Counted from the stretch's first letter, positions 1 through 6,563 are shown. The stretch: 7,429 bases of DNA from Akkermansiaceae bacterium (GCA_029287105.1 JARFRT010000373.1:1-7429), one strand, 5' to 3'. Notes: generated by a model from the sequence alone, not told the origin. Translations and numbers: made by a program.

Positions 1-1273
1 GAGACAGGCCACGGTCCATGCACATCCTCACGGGAAGCTTCTGCAGTGCGATATCGTGGACGATCATATCGATCGCCCGCTGCATGAAGGTCGAGTAAAT
101 GGCGAGGAAGGGGCGGAGGCCCTGGGTGGCGTGGCCGCAGGCAAACAGGGCGGCATGCTCCTCGGCGATGCCGACATCGAAGTAGCGTTCGTTGACCTCA
201 TCCTTGAAAATTTCAAGTTTGGTGCCGCCGGGCATGGCGGCGGTGATGGCGGTGATTTTTGGGTCTTTCTTGGCAAATTCGGTAACGGCGCGGCCGAAGA
301 GTTCCGAGTAGGTCGGGTTTCCTGTGGCGGCGGTGGAACCGTCCTCGATTTTGTAGGTGCCGAGGCCGTGGAATTTTCCGGGGTTGGCAAGTGCCGGGTC
401 GTATCCGCGTCCTTTCTCTGTGATGATGTGGAGGATGACCGGTTCGTTCTGGACCTTGAGATGTTCGAAGGTGCGGATCAGCAGGGGCAGGTCGTGGCCA
501 TCGATCGGGCCGTAGTAGCGCATTCCGAATTTTTCGAAGAGGACGTTGGGCAGGATCAGGTTCTTGGTATTGCGTTCGACCTTGTGGGCGAATTTACGCA
601 CGCTTTCCCCGCCGATTTTACCGACGAATTCGGCGGCTTTGTGACGGACTGAGGAAAACGTCGGGTGGGTTTGCAGGGCGTTGAAGTACTTCGCCATGGC
701 ACCGACGTTGCGGTCGATCGACCACTCGTTGTCGTTGAGGACGACAATGAGTCTTTTGGTGGTCTCCTCGACGTTGTTCATGGCCTCGAGGGTCGGGCCA
801 CAGGTGAAGGCGGCGTCACCGGCGACGGCGACGACGTGGTTGCGCTCGCCCTTGAGGTCGCGGGCGGACGCCATTCCGAGTGCGGCGGACAGGGCGGTGC
901 CTGCGTGGCCGGCGCCATAGCAGTCGTGCTTGGACTCGGTGCGCAGCAGGAAGCCGTTGAGCCCGCCGGGGGTGCGGATGGTGTGGATGGTGTCGGCGCG
1001 GCCGGTCAGCATTTTGTGCACGTACCCCTGATGGGAGACGTCGAAGAGAAACTTGTCCTCCGGGCTTTCGAAGACGCGGTGCAGGGCGACCGTGAGTTCG
1101 ACGACACCGAGGTTCGGGCCGAGGTGCCCCCCGGTGCGGGACAGGGAGTGGATGAGGGTGTGTCGAATTTCTTCACAGAGGTCATCGAGTTGATCATCGG
1201 GCAGTGCCTTGACATCCTCGGGGCCTTTAATCTGGGAGAGAAGCTCGGGGAGTTCAAAAGAGCCGGATTTCAT
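1..1273 (-). CDS. dxs: 1-deoxy-D-xylulose-5-phosphate synthase, N-terminal 424 residues (3' end beyond the left edge)
   Basis: DXS condenses pyruvate with glyceraldehyde 3-phosphate, using thiamine diphosphate, in the first step of the cytosolic MEP isoprenoid pathway. The 424 visible codons, of roughly 620-640 expected, align with E. coli DXS at a steady offset of one residue. Matches are GGHLGPNLG with His50, HQ at 81-82, the ThDP/metal motif at 152-159, NDNEWS at 180-185, the catalytic glutamate in AEEHA (Glu371), YSTFMQRA with Tyr393 and Arg399, and MDRG (Arg421). Several normally constant positions differ: GDA replaces GDG in the ThDP motif, and DVSHQGYVHK replaces the usual DVGHQ-Y-HK. 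The ATG at 1273 gives the best N-terminus; an in-frame ATG at 1279 would add two residues. Neither has a clear ribosome-binding site. The start lies inside the end of xseB (20-bp overlap), so translational coupling is likely. The assignment to the DXS family is firm; activity with the altered motif is inferred. Confidence 0.96.
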   Translation of the reverse strand, partial: MKSGSFELPELLSQIKGPEDVKALPDDQLDDLCEEIRHTLIHSLSRTGGHLGPNLGVVELTVALHRVFESPEDKFLFDVSHQGYVHKMLTGRADTIHTIRTPGGLNGFLLRTESKHDCYGAGHAGTALSAALGMASARDLKGERNHVVAVAGDAAFTCGPTLEAMNNVEETTKRLIVVLNDNEWSIDRNVGAMAKYFNALQTHPTFSSVRHKAAEFVGKIGGESVRKFAHKVERNTKNLILPNVLFEKFGMRYYGPIDGHDLPLLIRTFEHLKVQNEPVILHIITEKGRGYDPALANPGKFHGLGTYKIEDGSTAATGNPTYSELFGRAVTEFAKKDPKITAITAAMPGGTKLEIFKDEVNERYFDVGIAEEHAALFACGHATQGLRPFLAIYSTFMQRAIDMIVHDIALQKLPVRMCMDRGLS

Positions 1274-1589
1274 CGTCATTATTATCGTTAGAGTCATGAG
1301 GGCTCTCTGGCGAGTCCTCTTGGGTTGAATTGTTGCTGTTGCCTTCCTCTTCTTGAGGGGTGGGCTTGGGTTTGAGAGTGATGAGTTCGAGTCGTTTGCG
1401 CGCGTCGCCGAGCACGGACTCGCAATGGGCGATCAGGGCCGCGCCGCGTTCGTAGTTGGTGACGAGTTTTTCCAGCGGGAGTTGGCCGGATTCCATGGTT
1501 TCCACCATGGCCTCAAGCTCTTCCAGGGCATCCTCGAAGCTAGGGGCTTTTTTTGTTTGGGAAGCTTTTTCTTTTTTAGGAGCGGGCAT
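1254..1589 (-). CDS. xseB: Exodeoxyribonuclease VII small subunit
   Basis: XseB binds the large subunit XseA to form exonuclease VII, a cytosolic single-strand-specific DNase that works from both ends. Of the 111 residues, positions 18-70 are the family core: the FEDALEELEAMVETMESGQLPLE segment, then a second helix with YERGAALI and ending in KRLELI, i.e. two helices that form a coiled hairpin. A basic N-terminal stretch (5-14) precedes it. Residues 71-111 form an unusual low-complexity tail rich in Pro, Ser, Asn, Gln, Asp and Glu that ends NDDEIRLF; the usual family length is about 70-85 residues, so the tail is an extension. The gene starts 20 bp after the stop of the upstream membrane-protein gene and overlaps dxs by 20 bp, so all three are probably cotranscribed. 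No xseA is seen here. The start ATG at 1589 has only a pyrimidine-rich leader and no Shine-Dalgarno sequence. Confidence 0.95.
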   Translation of the reverse strand: MPAPKKEKASQTKKAPSFEDALEELEAMVETMESGQLPLEKLVTNYERGAALIAHCESVLGDARKRLELITLKPKPTPQEEEGNSNNSTQEDSPESPHDSNDNNDDEIRLF

Positions 1590-1609
1590 GGGTCGAAGAG
1601 GAATGGGGG

Positions 1610-3427
1610 TTACTCGGCGGATTCAACCACAGGTTTGTTCGAGTAATACATGATGTAGCCGTAGCTGAAGAGGGGTTGCTTGTGCTGATAGCGTTGCGAC
1701 AATGACTTGAATTGGGGGTGTAAGTCGATGAAGTTAGGCGAATAGCCAAACCTTGCCCATGCTCCATACACGAGCGGATAGAGCTCACCATAGTTGCCTT
1801 TGGGCGATCCTGCGGTAAGGATTTTGTCGCTATTGAAGGAATAGGGGGAGATGACGATTCCGCTGACCGGGGTTTGCTGGTTATTGGCGAGCGCTTCGAT
1901 TTCCTCGATTTGTTCGAGGTTTCTGGGGAGCCATACCGACATGCGGTCGGCATACCATGCCACGGCCCATGGGGTGTCGCTGATGATGATGTCCCTTGGG
2001 GTGGTATTGTCCGCCAGGGTGCGGTTGAACGCCTTGGGGAAGTAGGGTGGCCAGTTCGGGAAGCCGCCGATGTTGTCTGCGCTGATTCCCTGCTTGATAT
2101 TCCTGAACATGGGCAGGAGCATGGGGCCTGCACTGATGGCGACGATCAGGATGAGGTGGGCATAGCGCAGTGCGTGCATGGATTGCGGAATGTTGAGTCG
2201 GCCCCAGAGAATGGAGACCATGGCGAGGCCGTAGGCAGCCATCAGGGGGGCGAACAGGATGTGGACCTGGTTCGAGTCCATGGCGCCGTCGCGGATGCCA
2301 TAGATGGACATGCCGATGCCGGCGAAGATCCACATCAGCAGGATGAGCCAGCGGAATGAGGCGAGTGAGGCGCGTTTGAACGGGTGCAGCAGGGCGAGGA
2401 AAAAGAGGGGGGCCACAAGGATGGCTCCAAAGTTCCGGTGCAGGTCTGATATTTGCCTCAGGGTGGTTCCCAGGATGTTGAGTAGCAGGCCTTTTAAGCC
2501 GAGTTCTTCGCTGGCGGGTGAGAGGGAGCGCATGATCGAGTCCTCGCCTGCGCCCAGGCCATTGTGGATGGCGTAGTAGGCTGTTCCGAACGGGCTGCCG
2601 GTGGGGCTGACGTAGAGGAAGTAGACGACGGGGATGACGAACAGTGCCAGCATTCCGCCGAGGACGGCGGCGATGACGCCTCGTGGTTTGAAGTAGACCG
2701 CGGCAAAGATCATGTAGCCGATGTACATCCAGAGTGTGATCCAGTGGGTGAGGACGAGAAGGCACATAAAGACACCGGACACGAGGATCGGCGCCAGGGA
2801 GGACTTGTTTTCCTCTGAATTTTCGACGGCTCGCCAGAGGAAGAACATGGCGCAGGAGAAGAGCATGAGCATCAGCATCTGTGGCAGGCCGGACTGGGAG
2901 AGCTTCCACATCAGCTCGCAGAAGAGCATTAACATGGCGGTGACTGAGGCGATGGTGGTATCAAATATCCTGGAAACCAGGAGATAGTTCACCCCGATGG
3001 AGATCAGGAAGAAAATGACGCAAGTGGCTGCGATGACGCGATCGAGTTGATAGATGTTTGATTTCTGGGGCATCCGCCAGCGTTGGTTGTCGCTGGCATC
3101 GGTGGCTTTCAGGACGGCGGCGTAGACACAGGGGTTGAGTGGGGCGTGGTAGGTGTCCGGGAGTTTTTCCAAGCTGGGTTTTTCCTGGTTGGCGTCTTCC
3201 ATCTGTTTGAGGGCGACGGGGCGGATCACCTTGGTGGAGTAGCCGTTTCCACGGGCGATTTCCCGTCCGATTTGCGCTTGTTCCATTCCGCGTGGTGATG
3301 ACAGTCCTCTGAAGGTGAAGAAGATGGAGATGATGGCGAGGCTTACGAGGACCACAAAGAAGATCGCGCGTCGGATGATGATGGCCGGGTCATAGGCTGA
3401 TGTTCCAGAGGGTTTGAGCTTGCTCAT
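1610..3427 (-). CDS. GT-C-fold-like polytopic membrane protein (putative lipid-linked-sugar glycosyltransferase)
   Basis: The 605-residue protein has about 11 apparent membrane segments: roughly 19-38, 129-151, 157-177, 181-200, 211-229, 232-247, 249-273, 334-348, 358-376, 386-408 and 421-440. A soluble C-terminal domain (441-605) follows. The first extracytoplasmic loop (39-128) carries GMEQAQIGREIARGNGY at 47-63 and YHAPLNP at 93-99. These resemble the acidic-residue loop and the 'HPPL-P' motif of ArnT/PMT-type GT-C glycosyltransferases, which move sugars from polyprenyl-phosphate donors onto outer-face acceptors. Glu49 would be the candidate catalytic acid. Donor and acceptor are unknown, and the transferase role is inferred from architecture. 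The gene lies 82 bp after the response-regulator gene and 20 bp before xseB, so it probably heads or continues the xseB-dxs unit. I see no convincing promoter or terminator in the 82-bp gap. The ATG at 3427 lacks a Shine-Dalgarno sequence. Confidence 0.72.
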   Translation of the reverse strand: MSKLKPSGTSAYDPAIIIRRAIFFVVLVSLAIISIFFTFRGLSSPRGMEQAQIGREIARGNGYSTKVIRPVALKQMEDANQEKPSLEKLPDTYHAPLNPCVYAAVLKATDASDNQRWRMPQKSNIYQLDRVIAATCVIFFLISIGVNYLLVSRIFDTTIASVTAMLMLFCELMWKLSQSGLPQMLMLMLFSCAMFFLWRAVENSEENKSSLAPILVSGVFMCLLVLTHWITLWMYIGYMIFAAVYFKPRGVIAAVLGGMLALFVIPVVYFLYVSPTGSPFGTAYYAIHNGLGAGEDSIMRSLSPASEELGLKGLLLNILGTTLRQISDLHRNFGAILVAPLFFLALLHPFKRASLASFRWLILLMWIFAGIGMSIYGIRDGAMDSNQVHILFAPLMAAYGLAMVSILWGRLNIPQSMHALRYAHLILIVAISAGPMLLPMFRNIKQGISADNIGGFPNWPPYFPKAFNRTLADNTTPRDIIISDTPWAVAWYADRMSVWLPRNLEQIEEIEALANNQQTPVSGIVISPYSFNSDKILTAGSPKGNYGELYPLVYGAWARFGYSPNFIDLHPQFKSLSQRYQHKQPLFSYGYIMYYSNKPVVESAE

Positions 3428-3509
3428 TGGTTATGTTGGTGAGGTGGGTGAGGGGTTGGTTGAAAGCGTCGACAGGATGCCGTCGGTCTATGAATATCTC
3501 GGATTCGGC

Positions 3510-4958
3510 TTATTCGGTTTTCAGGGCGTCGTTTTGAGCGGGGGCGTTTTGGAACTCCTTGAGTTTTCGTTGGAGGGTGCGGCGGCTTATGCCGAGAAGG
3601 CGTGCTGCATCGGTGCGGTTGTTGTGGGTATGCCGAAGAGCACGTTGTATGGTGCGCAGTTCCAGCACATGCAAGTTGAATTCTCCTTCGGAGGCAAGCG
3701 AGTTTTCCTCATTTCCTTCTATTTGCGATGCTGAGGGGGGGGCGATGATAGGGCTGGCATCGGTTGTGCCGAGGAAGTAGGGGAGGTGGTGGGTTTCGAT
3801 CACCGGGCCATTACTCATTACGACCCCGTGTTCGATGGTGGTGCGCAGTTCGCGTACGTTGCCGGGCCAGCGGTAAGATCGGAGTTGCGCGAGGGCATGG
3901 TCGCTGAGCGGTTTGATCTCCTTGTTGTTTTCAAGGGAGAATTCCCGGAGGAAGGCCTGGGAGAGCAGGATGATATCCTCTGATCGGTCTTTCAGCGTGG
4001 GCATCAGGATCCGGACGACGTTGAGGCGGAAAAAGAGATCCTCGCGGAATTCGCCCTTGCTGACCAGGTCGCGCAGGTTTTTGTTGGTGGCGGTGATCAC
4101 GCGGACATCGACCTTGACTGGTTGATTGGAGCCGACGCGCTCGATGGTGCGCTCGCTGAGGACACGGAGCAGCTTGACCTGGGTGGCCTGGTCGATCTCG
4201 CCGATTTCATCGAGAAACAGGGTGCCGCCATCGGCTTGTTCAAAGCGGCCGATGCGTTTCTGGGTGGCTCCGGTGAAAGAGCCTTTTTCGTGGCCGAAGA
4301 GTTCGCTTTCCAGGAGCTGCGGCGATAGGGCCGCGCAGTTGACCACGAGGAGTTTATCGGTCGGCCGGCCGCTGAGTTGGTGGATGGCGTGGGCGACGAG
4401 TTCCTTGCCGGTGCCGCTCTCTCCCTCGATGAGCACGGTGGCACGCGTCGGGGCAACCTGGCTGACGAGGTCGCCAATTTTTCGCATGGCGGGGGATTTG
4501 CCGATGAGGCTTTCGAGGCCGTGCTTGCTGCTGCCGCTTTTTTGCCGGAGGTTCTGGACTTCGTACTCCAGGCGCACGTTGTTTTTTTCCAATGATCGGC
4601 TGCGGAGCGCCCGCTTGAGCAGGAGTTCGACTTCGTCAAGGTTGAGGGGTTTGGTGACGAAGTTCCACGCGCCGCGCCGCATGGCCTCCACGGCGGTGTC
4701 GACCGAGCCATAGGCGGTCATCATGACGGCCACGGGTGGGTGCGGGAGGGTGAGGGCCTGGTCGAGGAGGTCCATGCCGCTGTCCCCGGCGAGGCGGAGG
4801 TCGGTGAGCAGGAGGTCGACGGGTTCGGAGCGGAGCAGTCCCATCGCCTCCTTGATGTCGGCGGCGACATAGCAGTCGAAATGGTCCTCGAGGGCCATGC
4901 GCAGGCCGTCGCGGGTCGATTTTTCATCGTCAACAATGAGTAGTGTGGCGGCGGTCAT
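3510..4958 (-). CDS. NtrC-family sigma-54-dependent response regulator
   Basis: This is a cytosolic transcription activator of 482 residues with the full three-domain layout. The receiver domain (about 5-118) has acidic pocket Asp10/Asp11, phospho-acceptor Asp53 in LLTDLRLAGDSG, Thr81 and Lys103. The AAA+ domain (about 150-396) has Walker A GESGTGKE (179-186), the sigma-54 contact loop as GSFTGA (226-231; usually GAFTGA), Walker B GGTLFLDE (244-251) and the arginine-finger region REDLFFRLN (305-313). A loose Ser/Pro/Glu-rich linker (about 397-428) leads to a Fis-type helix-turn-helix (about 436-470, core TDAARLLGISRRTLQRKL). I chose the ATG at 4958 because the receiver fold begins directly after it and it lies 10 bp past the kinase stop. 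The frame stays open upstream to an ATG at 5036, but that stretch overlaps the kinase. The phosphorylated form should activate sigma-54 promoters. The target genes are not proven; the kinase partner is clear from position. Confidence 0.96.
   Translation of the reverse strand: MTAATLLIVDDEKSTRDGLRMALEDHFDCYVAADIKEAMGLLRSEPVDLLLTDLRLAGDSGMDLLDQALTLPHPPVAVMMTAYGSVDTAVEAMRRGAWNFVTKPLNLDEVELLLKRALRSRSLEKNNVRLEYEVQNLRQKSGSSKHGLESLIGKSPAMRKIGDLVSQVAPTRATVLIEGESGTGKELVAHAIHQLSGRPTDKLLVVNCAALSPQLLESELFGHEKGSFTGATQKRIGRFEQADGGTLFLDEIGEIDQATQVKLLRVLSERTIERVGSNQPVKVDVRVITATNKNLRDLVSKGEFREDLFFRLNVVRILMPTLKDRSEDIILLSQAFLREFSLENNKEIKPLSDHALAQLRSYRWPGNVRELRTTIEHGVVMSNGPVIETHHLPYFLGTTDASPIIAPPSASQIEGNEENSLASEGEFNLHVLELRTIQRALRHTHNNRTDAARLLGISRRTLQRKLKEFQNAPAQNDALKTE
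3735..3742 (-). repeat. Eight-base G/C homopolymer in the regulator's linker
   Basis: The plus strand has eight G in a row, read as eight C in the regulator gene (codons for Ala-Pro-Pro near residues 406-408). It falls between the AAA+ domain and the DNA-binding domain. A change of one base there would remove the helix-turn-helix while leaving the receiver and ATPase intact. Confidence 0.9.
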
Positions 4959-4968
4959 GGCGTGATGG

Positions 4969-6168
4969 TTACGGGGTGGGGGGGACGGGTTCGATCTCGA
5001 TGAATGGCGCGCGGTTGTCTTCAAGCAGTCTGACATTCCGGTTCTGGCGCGGCAGGGAGATGGTGACGGTCGTGCCTTCTCCTGTTTTGCTGTCGAGCTC
5101 GATCTCGCCTCCGTGCTCGCGGATGATGCGGCGGACGATGAGCAATCCGAGGCCGGTGCCGGACTTCTTGGTGCTGTTATAGGGTTCGAAAATTGACCCC
5201 ATCACCTCGGGGGCTATACCGGTGCCATGGTCGCGGATGGTGAGGGTCATTTCATAGTCGGTGACCTTTGAGAGGATGTCGATCTGCCCGCCGCTGGCGG
5301 GGAGGGCTTGGAAGGCGTTTTTCAGCAGGTTGTAGAGCGCCTGCTTGATCTGGCTGCCGTCGAGCTGGAGCAGCGGCGGGCTGTCCGCGAGGTCGAGCGT
5401 GATCTTGACGTGGCGTTGCTCAAGCTCGGGGGCGAGCAGCGAGAGGGTGTCGCGCAGGAGGTCGTGAAGCTGGACGGCATCGCGCTCCGGCTGGGTCGGG
5501 CGAATGGCTTGGAGGAATTGTTTCAGGATGGTGTCGAGTCGTCTTATTTCCCCTTGCGCGATATGCAGGTGGTGGGTGAGTTGTTGTTGTCCATCGTCGG
5601 GGAGTTGTTTGAGTTTGCGCTCGAGCAGTTGCAGGTGGATGTCGAGTGAGTTCAGCGGGTTGCCGATCTCGTGGGCAACACCGGCGGCGAGCAGGGTGAG
5701 GGCGTTGAGTTTTTCGCTTTCCACATTTTCCTCCGCCTGCTTGCGTGAGCGGGTGATATCGCGCACTAACAAAACATAACCGAGAAGGTGATCGTCATTT
5801 TCAACCTCGCCGCGCATCGGGGAGAGGTAGAAGTTAATGAAACGTTGCTCCGGGTAGAGTATTTCCATGTCGCGGCTGATGATGCGTCCGGGGTCGGCAA
5901 GCTTTTTCCAGTCCAGGCCGCGGACGGTTTTGGCGAGACTCTGGCCGATGCTCTTTCCGGGGTTGATTCCAAAGATGCGGGAGGCGGAGTGATTGACAAA
6001 GGTGATATGCCCGTCCGGGTCGAGGATGAGCACGCCTTCCTGCAGGGCTTCGAAAACGCTCTCGAGAAAGCCCTTTTCCCGGACCAGACGCATCACCAGG
6101 CGTTGTACCTCCGCGGGGTCGACCTGGTCGAGGCGGGCGATGAGTTTGTCGAGAAAGCCGGATTTCAT
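4969..6168 (-). CDS. Soluble PAS-domain sensor histidine kinase (NtrB-like), partner of the sigma-54 regulator
   Basis: This 399-residue kinase should autophosphorylate on His166 and pass phosphate to the downstream regulator. An N-terminal helical segment (1-31) is followed by a PAS domain (about 32-139: GVLILDPDGHITFVNHSA through YVLLVRDITR). The HisKA dimerisation helix pair follows (about 152-222), with the H-box AHEIGNPLNSL. The HATPase domain (about 233-374) has the N-box around Asn280/Asn284, the G1 box DHGTGI (313-318), the F box IFEPYNST and the G2 box GTGLGL (337-342). No membrane segment or signal peptide is seen, so it probably senses a cytosolic signal. The ligand of the PAS domain cannot be told from sequence. 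A proline-rich C-terminus (PVPPTP) is coded by a C-tract just before the stop. The gene is divergent from cutA. The ATG at 6168 has only a distant AAGG (13 nt upstream) as a possible ribosome-binding site. Confidence 0.95.
   Translation of the reverse strand: MKSGFLDKLIARLDQVDPAEVQRLVMRLVREKGFLESVFEALQEGVLILDPDGHITFVNHSASRIFGINPGKSIGQSLAKTVRGLDWKKLADPGRIISRDMEILYPEQRFINFYLSPMRGEVENDDHLLGYVLLVRDITRSRKQAEENVESEKLNALTLLAAGVAHEIGNPLNSLDIHLQLLERKLKQLPDDGQQQLTHHLHIAQGEIRRLDTILKQFLQAIRPTQPERDAVQLHDLLRDTLSLLAPELEQRHVKITLDLADSPPLLQLDGSQIKQALYNLLKNAFQALPASGGQIDILSKVTDYEMTLTIRDHGTGIAPEVMGSIFEPYNSTKKSGTGLGLLIVRRIIREHGGEIELDSKTGEGTTVTISLPRQNRNVRLLEDNRAPFIEIEPVPPTP
4978..4984 (-). repeat. Seven-base G/C homopolymer at the kinase 3' end
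   Basis: Seven C in the kinase reading direction, seven bases before the kinase stop codon (codons for Val-Pro-Pro). The regulator frame is open across this tract, so loss of one base, or a +1 ribosomal shift, would join the two proteins. Confidence 0.9.
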
Positions 6169-6195
6169 GGTTGATGGGATACCTTGGGAGAAATG

Positions 6196-6211
6196 TGGTA
6201 GAATGATTGCA
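6196..6211 (+). promoter_or_regulatory. Candidate sigma-54 (-24/-12) promoter for cutA, overlapping a possible extended -10
   Basis: The element reads TGGTAGAATGATTGCA. Against the sigma-54 consensus TGGCACG-N4-TTGCW it keeps TGG, the A of the -24 block and all of TTGCA, with the GG (6197-6198) and GC (6209-6210) pairs exactly 12 bp apart. The predicted transcript start is near 6222, about 20 nt before the cutA ATG. The same bases contain TGGTAGAAT (6196-6204), which could instead be an extended sigma-70 -10 box without a good -35. I judge the sigma-54 reading somewhat better because the divergent operon encodes a sigma-54 activator. Confidence 0.5.
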
Positions 6212-6240
6212 GGATAGCGGAAAATTGACTAGGGTAGCGG
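6211..6240 (+). repeat. 10-bp direct repeat with 20-bp period before cutA (candidate operator)
   Basis: AGGATAGCGG at 6211-6220 and AGGGTAGCGG at 6231-6240 match at 9 of 10 positions. They begin exactly 20 bp apart, about two turns of the DNA helix, so both would face the same side. The second copy ends two bases before the cutA start codon. The pair brackets the predicted sigma-54 transcript start, where a repressor or a post-initiation control protein could bind. It could also be chance; the copies are short. Confidence 0.4.
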
Positions 6241-6242
6241 GT

Positions 6243-6563
6243 ATGACAGAAGCTCTGGTGGTATTGTGCACCTTCCCCGACGAGGAGAAGGCGCGACAGA
6301 TTGGCACACATTTGGTGGAAAGGCAATACGCGGCCTGCATCAATATTTTTCCGGGTGTCGAGTCCATTTACCGGTGGCAAGGGAAGCTTTGCCGCGAGCG
6401 GGAAGTGGTGGTGGTGATCAAGACGACGCGGCAGGCCTTTGCTGTTATGAGTCGCGAGTTAGCGTCGCTTCATCCTTTCGATGAGCCTGAGATCATTGCG
6501 TTGCCGGTGGTGGATGGATCTGCGGGATATCTGGCCTGGCTTACGGATGGCGCGCGCGGGTGA
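6243..6563 (+). CDS. cutA: CutA family divalent-cation tolerance protein
   Basis: CutA is a small, very stable trimeric protein with a ferredoxin-like fold. It was linked genetically to copper and other divalent-metal tolerance in E. coli, but its molecular role is still debated; some homologues bind Cu(II), and PII-like signalling roles have been proposed. The 106 residues match the normal family length and show the family landmarks: VLCTFPDEEKA (7-17), AACINIFPGVESIYRWQGK (30-48), VVVIKT (56-61), LHPFDEPEIIALPV (76-89) and the C-terminal YLAW (97-100). Cys9, Cys32, His77 and Glu81/Glu83 lie where metal ligands have been suggested in homologues. No signal peptide is seen. I chose the ATG at 6243, which starts right at the first beta strand and has a weak AGGG 8 nt upstream. 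An in-frame ATG at 6207 would add 12 residues and lies inside the promoter candidate. The gene stands alone, divergent from the two-component genes. Confidence 0.95.
   Translation: MTEALVVLCTFPDEEKARQIGTHLVERQYAACINIFPGVESIYRWQGKLCREREVVVVIKTTRQAFAVMSRELASLHPFDEPEIIALPVVDGSAGYLAWLTDGARG

Noticed and set aside
56..1291. Long plus-strand open frames (198 and 208 codons) opposite dxs
   Set aside because: They are antisense to a clear DXS coding sequence, are Gly/Val/Asp-rich as expected for GC-rich shadows, and have no recognisable family.
1881..2909. 342-codon minus-strand open frame inside the membrane-protein gene
   Set aside because: It is a different frame of the same strand, very rich in Arg, His and Pro, with no domain; the 605-residue frame gives a coherent membrane topology.
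3428..3509. Promoter or terminator between the regulator and the membrane-protein gene
   Set aside because: Only a 4-bp CGAC/GTCG stem and a poor AT-rich -10-like patch are visible; neither stands out from background.
4959..5036. Earlier start (ATG at 5036) for the sigma-54 regulator
   Set aside because: It would add 26 low-complexity residues that overlap the kinase 3' end; the receiver fold starts right after the ATG at 4958.
6207..6242. Earlier start (ATG at 6207) for cutA
   Set aside because: It lies within the promoter candidate, and the 12 added residues have no counterpart in CutA proteins of normal length.
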